A stretch of DNA of 64,000 nucleotides from Desulfosediminicola flagellatus. Its GTDB lineage: Bacteria > Desulfobacterota > Desulfobulbia > Desulfobulbales > Desulfocapsaceae. The DNA lies in contig NZ_CP050698.1 in the NCBI RefSeq assembly GCF_005116655.2, positions 2,138,501 to 2,202,500 of the forward strand, written 5' to 3'. Both the position numbers and the translations under genes were made by a program. Under the pieces are notes generated by a model. The model saw only the letters and a program-made list of their open reading frames with translations, ran no database searches and had not been told where the DNA came from. Of this stretch, positions 62,295 through 64,000 are shown one piece after another; position 1 is the first letter of the stretch; each line of letters begins with the position of its first letter.

Positions 62295-63218
62295 TCACCC
62301 AACGACCCAAAGCGCTAAGTTTTCAGCCTGTACAACTGTTCGTTTGGAAACCCCTCCCAGAAATCCTTTAACCTCATTCGGTTTTCTTCTTCCGATGACT
62401 ATTGTTCCACAACGATGTTTACGCGCAGCATTAATTATTGTTGTACTCTCTTCTATTGCTGTTGCCTGCGGTAAAGTCTCAATGCATTTTTCGGGGATTC
62501 CTGCATTTTTCAATAATTTAGTGGGACCGATGAACATGCAATCATTGCCTGATAAGTTTTTGTCACACCATTCCTTGCCCCATCTGTCGTAAAAATTTTC
62601 GGGTTTACACTGTTTGGGAGATGAGAGAAAGCCTTTAACGTGGAAGAGGAAAAACTGGACATCAGTTCGCTGGGAAAACACATGTGCAAGATGATCCACA
62701 GCCATAAGTGATGCCGGGCTGCCGTCAACCGGAACGAGGAGTCGTTTGGATTGTATCACGCCGTCAATAATCCATAGGGGAGTAGAACGACAGATATCGA
62801 ATAGTGATGATGAGACAGAACCAAGGAGGAGTTCTCCAACAAGCCCCATTCCTCTTTTGGCGACAACGATTGAGTCTACAAGTTTTTGTTCTGCATGTTT
62901 AGTGATGCCGGAGGCAATATTTGCTGCTGATTGGCATGAGATAGTAATGCGGTCTTCAGGTATACCGAGTGAGGTCAATTTTCTGTTGGCTTTGCCTAGT
63001 AGTATGGTGCATTTCTGTTGACCCTTTGCCTGTGTGTGATCAGGCATAAGCGAGTTTCTCGGGTCTTCCGGCTCAGGCATAACCTCTGCCCCCTGGGGCT
63101 GGCAATTAAGCAGCAGAAATTTTACATCCGGATCAGCAGAAAAGAGATGTGCGACATAATCAAGGGATAAATTACTGCTAACCGAGTCGTCCAGTGCTAT
63201 AAGTATTTGTTTTTCCAT
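62295..63218 (-). CDS. Universal stress protein with two Usp domains
   Basis: The 307-residue protein has two tandem Usp domains. The first starts ILIALDDSVSSNLSLDYVAHLF and has VDSIVVAKRGMGLVGELLLGSVSSSL, a Usp nucleotide-binding pattern. The second starts LLVPVDGSPASLMAVDHLAHVF and ends CGTIVIGRRKPNEVKGFLGGVSKR. Tandem forms bind ATP/AMP and are linked to stress survival. ATG 63218 follows GAGGAA. It is a lone gene pointed at the bidirectional terminator, and its partners are unknown. Confidence 0.9.
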   Translation of the reverse strand: MEKQILIALDDSVSSNLSLDYVAHLFSADPDVKFLLLNCQPQGAEVMPEPEDPRNSLMPDHTQAKGQQKCTILLGKANRKLTSLGIPEDRITISCQSAANIASGITKHAEQKLVDSIVVAKRGMGLVGELLLGSVSSSLFDICRSTPLWIIDGVIQSKRLLVPVDGSPASLMAVDHLAHVFSQRTDVQFFLFHVKGFLSSPKQCKPENFYDRWGKEWCDKNLSGNDCMFIGPTKLLKNAGIPEKCIETLPQATAIEESTTIINAARKHRCGTIVIGRRKPNEVKGFLGGVSKRTVVQAENLALWVVG

Positions 63219-63432
63219 ATTCCTCGTTCCATAGTAGTCGAATGGCGTATGCTATTAGAGTAAGCATTTGAATAGTGGAGCGTCAAATAAAAACAGTATA
63301 TACGCTAAGAAGAAGAGGGCGTTTTTTTTTGAATGGTGAGAAAAAGGCACAAACATCATCTCTTTCATGAACGTTGTTTTAGCCGTCATGAAAGAGATGA
63401 AACACAGAAGTACAGTGATTTGGCGCCTGAAC

Positions 63433-64000
63433 TTAATGTAATGGAAGAGTTGGTGCAGTGCCGCGTTTTCTAATAATAATTGTTGAGAAATAATGCGGAT
63501 TTTCCGGGATCTTCGAGAGATCAGTGATAATCCGCTGATCATGCATTCCGGCTTTTTCAACATAGATGGCATTTTTTGTTAAACCGGTTTCTTCAAGTAT
63601 TCTGCAGATACGGTCCATTACTCTGTGAACTTTCATAAGTACAATTGCGTCAAACTCTGCAAGTGCCTTTTTGATTTTCTCCTCACAGAACGTGGCTGGT
63701 ACGACAGCGAGCATATCATCTCCGAGACAAACAGGAGTTGATGTGGAAGCAGAACAACTGCTCATAGCTGAAATCCCTGAGATAAATTTCACATGCATTT
63801 CAGGGCGTAAGCTCATGATGGTATCGTAGAGGTAATATCCGGTCGAATAGATCGCAGGGTCACCAAGTGTTGGAAAAGCTACGTTTTTGCCTGAATCGAG
63901 AAGGTTGAGCACCTTATTGGCAGCAGCTGTCCATGCGGCTGTGATTTCCGGATGCGCTTCTTTATCCAGCTCAATTTTTTTCATAGGGAAATATGTTTCA
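63433..64000 (-). CDS. cbiL: Precorrin-2/cobalt-factor C20-methyltransferase, 5' end outside window
   Basis: This SAM-dependent tetrapyrrole methylase of the cobalamin pathway adds a methyl group at C20. The minus-strand frame stays open to the right edge, past the ATG at 63984, and the residues just upstream (ETYFPMKKIELD) match the FPM region inside CobI/CbiL, so the gene is cut and about 50 residues lie beyond 64000. Visible motifs are NVAFPTLGDPAIYSTGYYLYD, FISGISAMSSCSAS, VLMKVHRVMD and YVEKAGMHDQRI. The frame ends normally. No other cobalamin gene is in the window. Confidence 0.88.
   Translation of the reverse strand, partial: ETYFPMKKIELDKEAHPEITAAWTAAANKVLNLLDSGKNVAFPTLGDPAIYSTGYYLYDTIMSLRPEMHVKFISGISAMSSCSASTSTPVCLGDDMLAVVPATFCEEKIKKALAEFDAIVLMKVHRVMDRICRILEETGLTKNAIYVEKAGMHDQRIITDLSKIPENPHYFSTIIIRKRGTAPTLPLH

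Noticed and set aside
1..64000. CRISPR arrays, rRNA genes or intact insertion sequences
   Set aside because: No regularly spaced repeats of the right kind, no rRNA sequence and no transposase frame were seen anywhere in the window.

Overview
The window looks like chromosome of a strictly anaerobic, sulfate-reducer-type bacterium, most likely Desulfobacterota close to Desulfobulbales. This rests on gene content: superoxide reductase (desulfoferrodoxin), rubredoxin, an in-frame-UGA selenoprotein, the futalosine menaquinone route, a DVU0298-type protein and an AT-leaning composition. No 16S rRNA is present, so the placement is an inference. There is no rRNA operon, CRISPR array, integrase or intact insertion sequence.

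Layout. 1-10.3 kb is an oxygen and iron defence region: a MarR regulator (cut by the left edge), desulfoferrodoxin, an NDH-2/SelD-N-terminal-like flavoprotein, a DOMON protein, then an operon for an A2-type haem-copper oxidase (sco, ctaD, ctaE, ctaF, ctaC, ctaB), a Cys/Lys-rich microprotein, ferritin, an ArsC-like selenoprotein with a candidate SECIS hairpin, peroxiredoxin and rubredoxin. 10.5-20.1 kb is core: a COG2509 flavoprotein, recA, cinA, mtaB, mnmA, a U32 protein and class I fumarase. 20.5-23.7 kb carries a DUF2142-type GT-C membrane protein, an endolysin-like muramidase and a small membrane protein. 23.9-27.1 kb has metC, tandem tRNA-Glu(CTC) genes and malQ. 27.2-35.6 kb has a promoter-plus-terminator orphan transcript, a short rpoD, then mqnE, mqnC, mqnA, ubiX, a UbiA-type prenyltransferase, a DUF3108 protein and purC.

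36-45.9 kb holds a Na/Pi cotransporter, a TIGR01777 epimerase, a YgbA-type protein, aroK, a folded intergenic repeat, an MFS protein, a cyclic-nucleotide-binding/DUF4388 protein, a DVU0298-type HEAT protein, a lone HPt protein and an SDR lacking its catalytic Lys. 45.9-52.6 kb has a sigma-54 response regulator, a histidine kinase with a predicted periplasmic c-type haem motif, and a group built around an enlarged UPF0324/YeiH transporter. 53-62 kb has an M16 peptidase lipoprotein, a metallophosphoesterase plus CHAT-protease pair (the best candidate for an undescribed system) and a zinc-ribbon membrane protein with a site-2 protease. The right end has a double universal stress protein and a cobalamin-pathway methyltransferase cut by the window edge.

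How it fits together: oxygen would be reduced at the membrane by the oxidase, superoxide and peroxide removed by desulfoferrodoxin, rubredoxin and peroxiredoxin, and iron stored by ferritin. The mqn/ubi cluster supplies the menaquinone on which membrane electron transfer depends.
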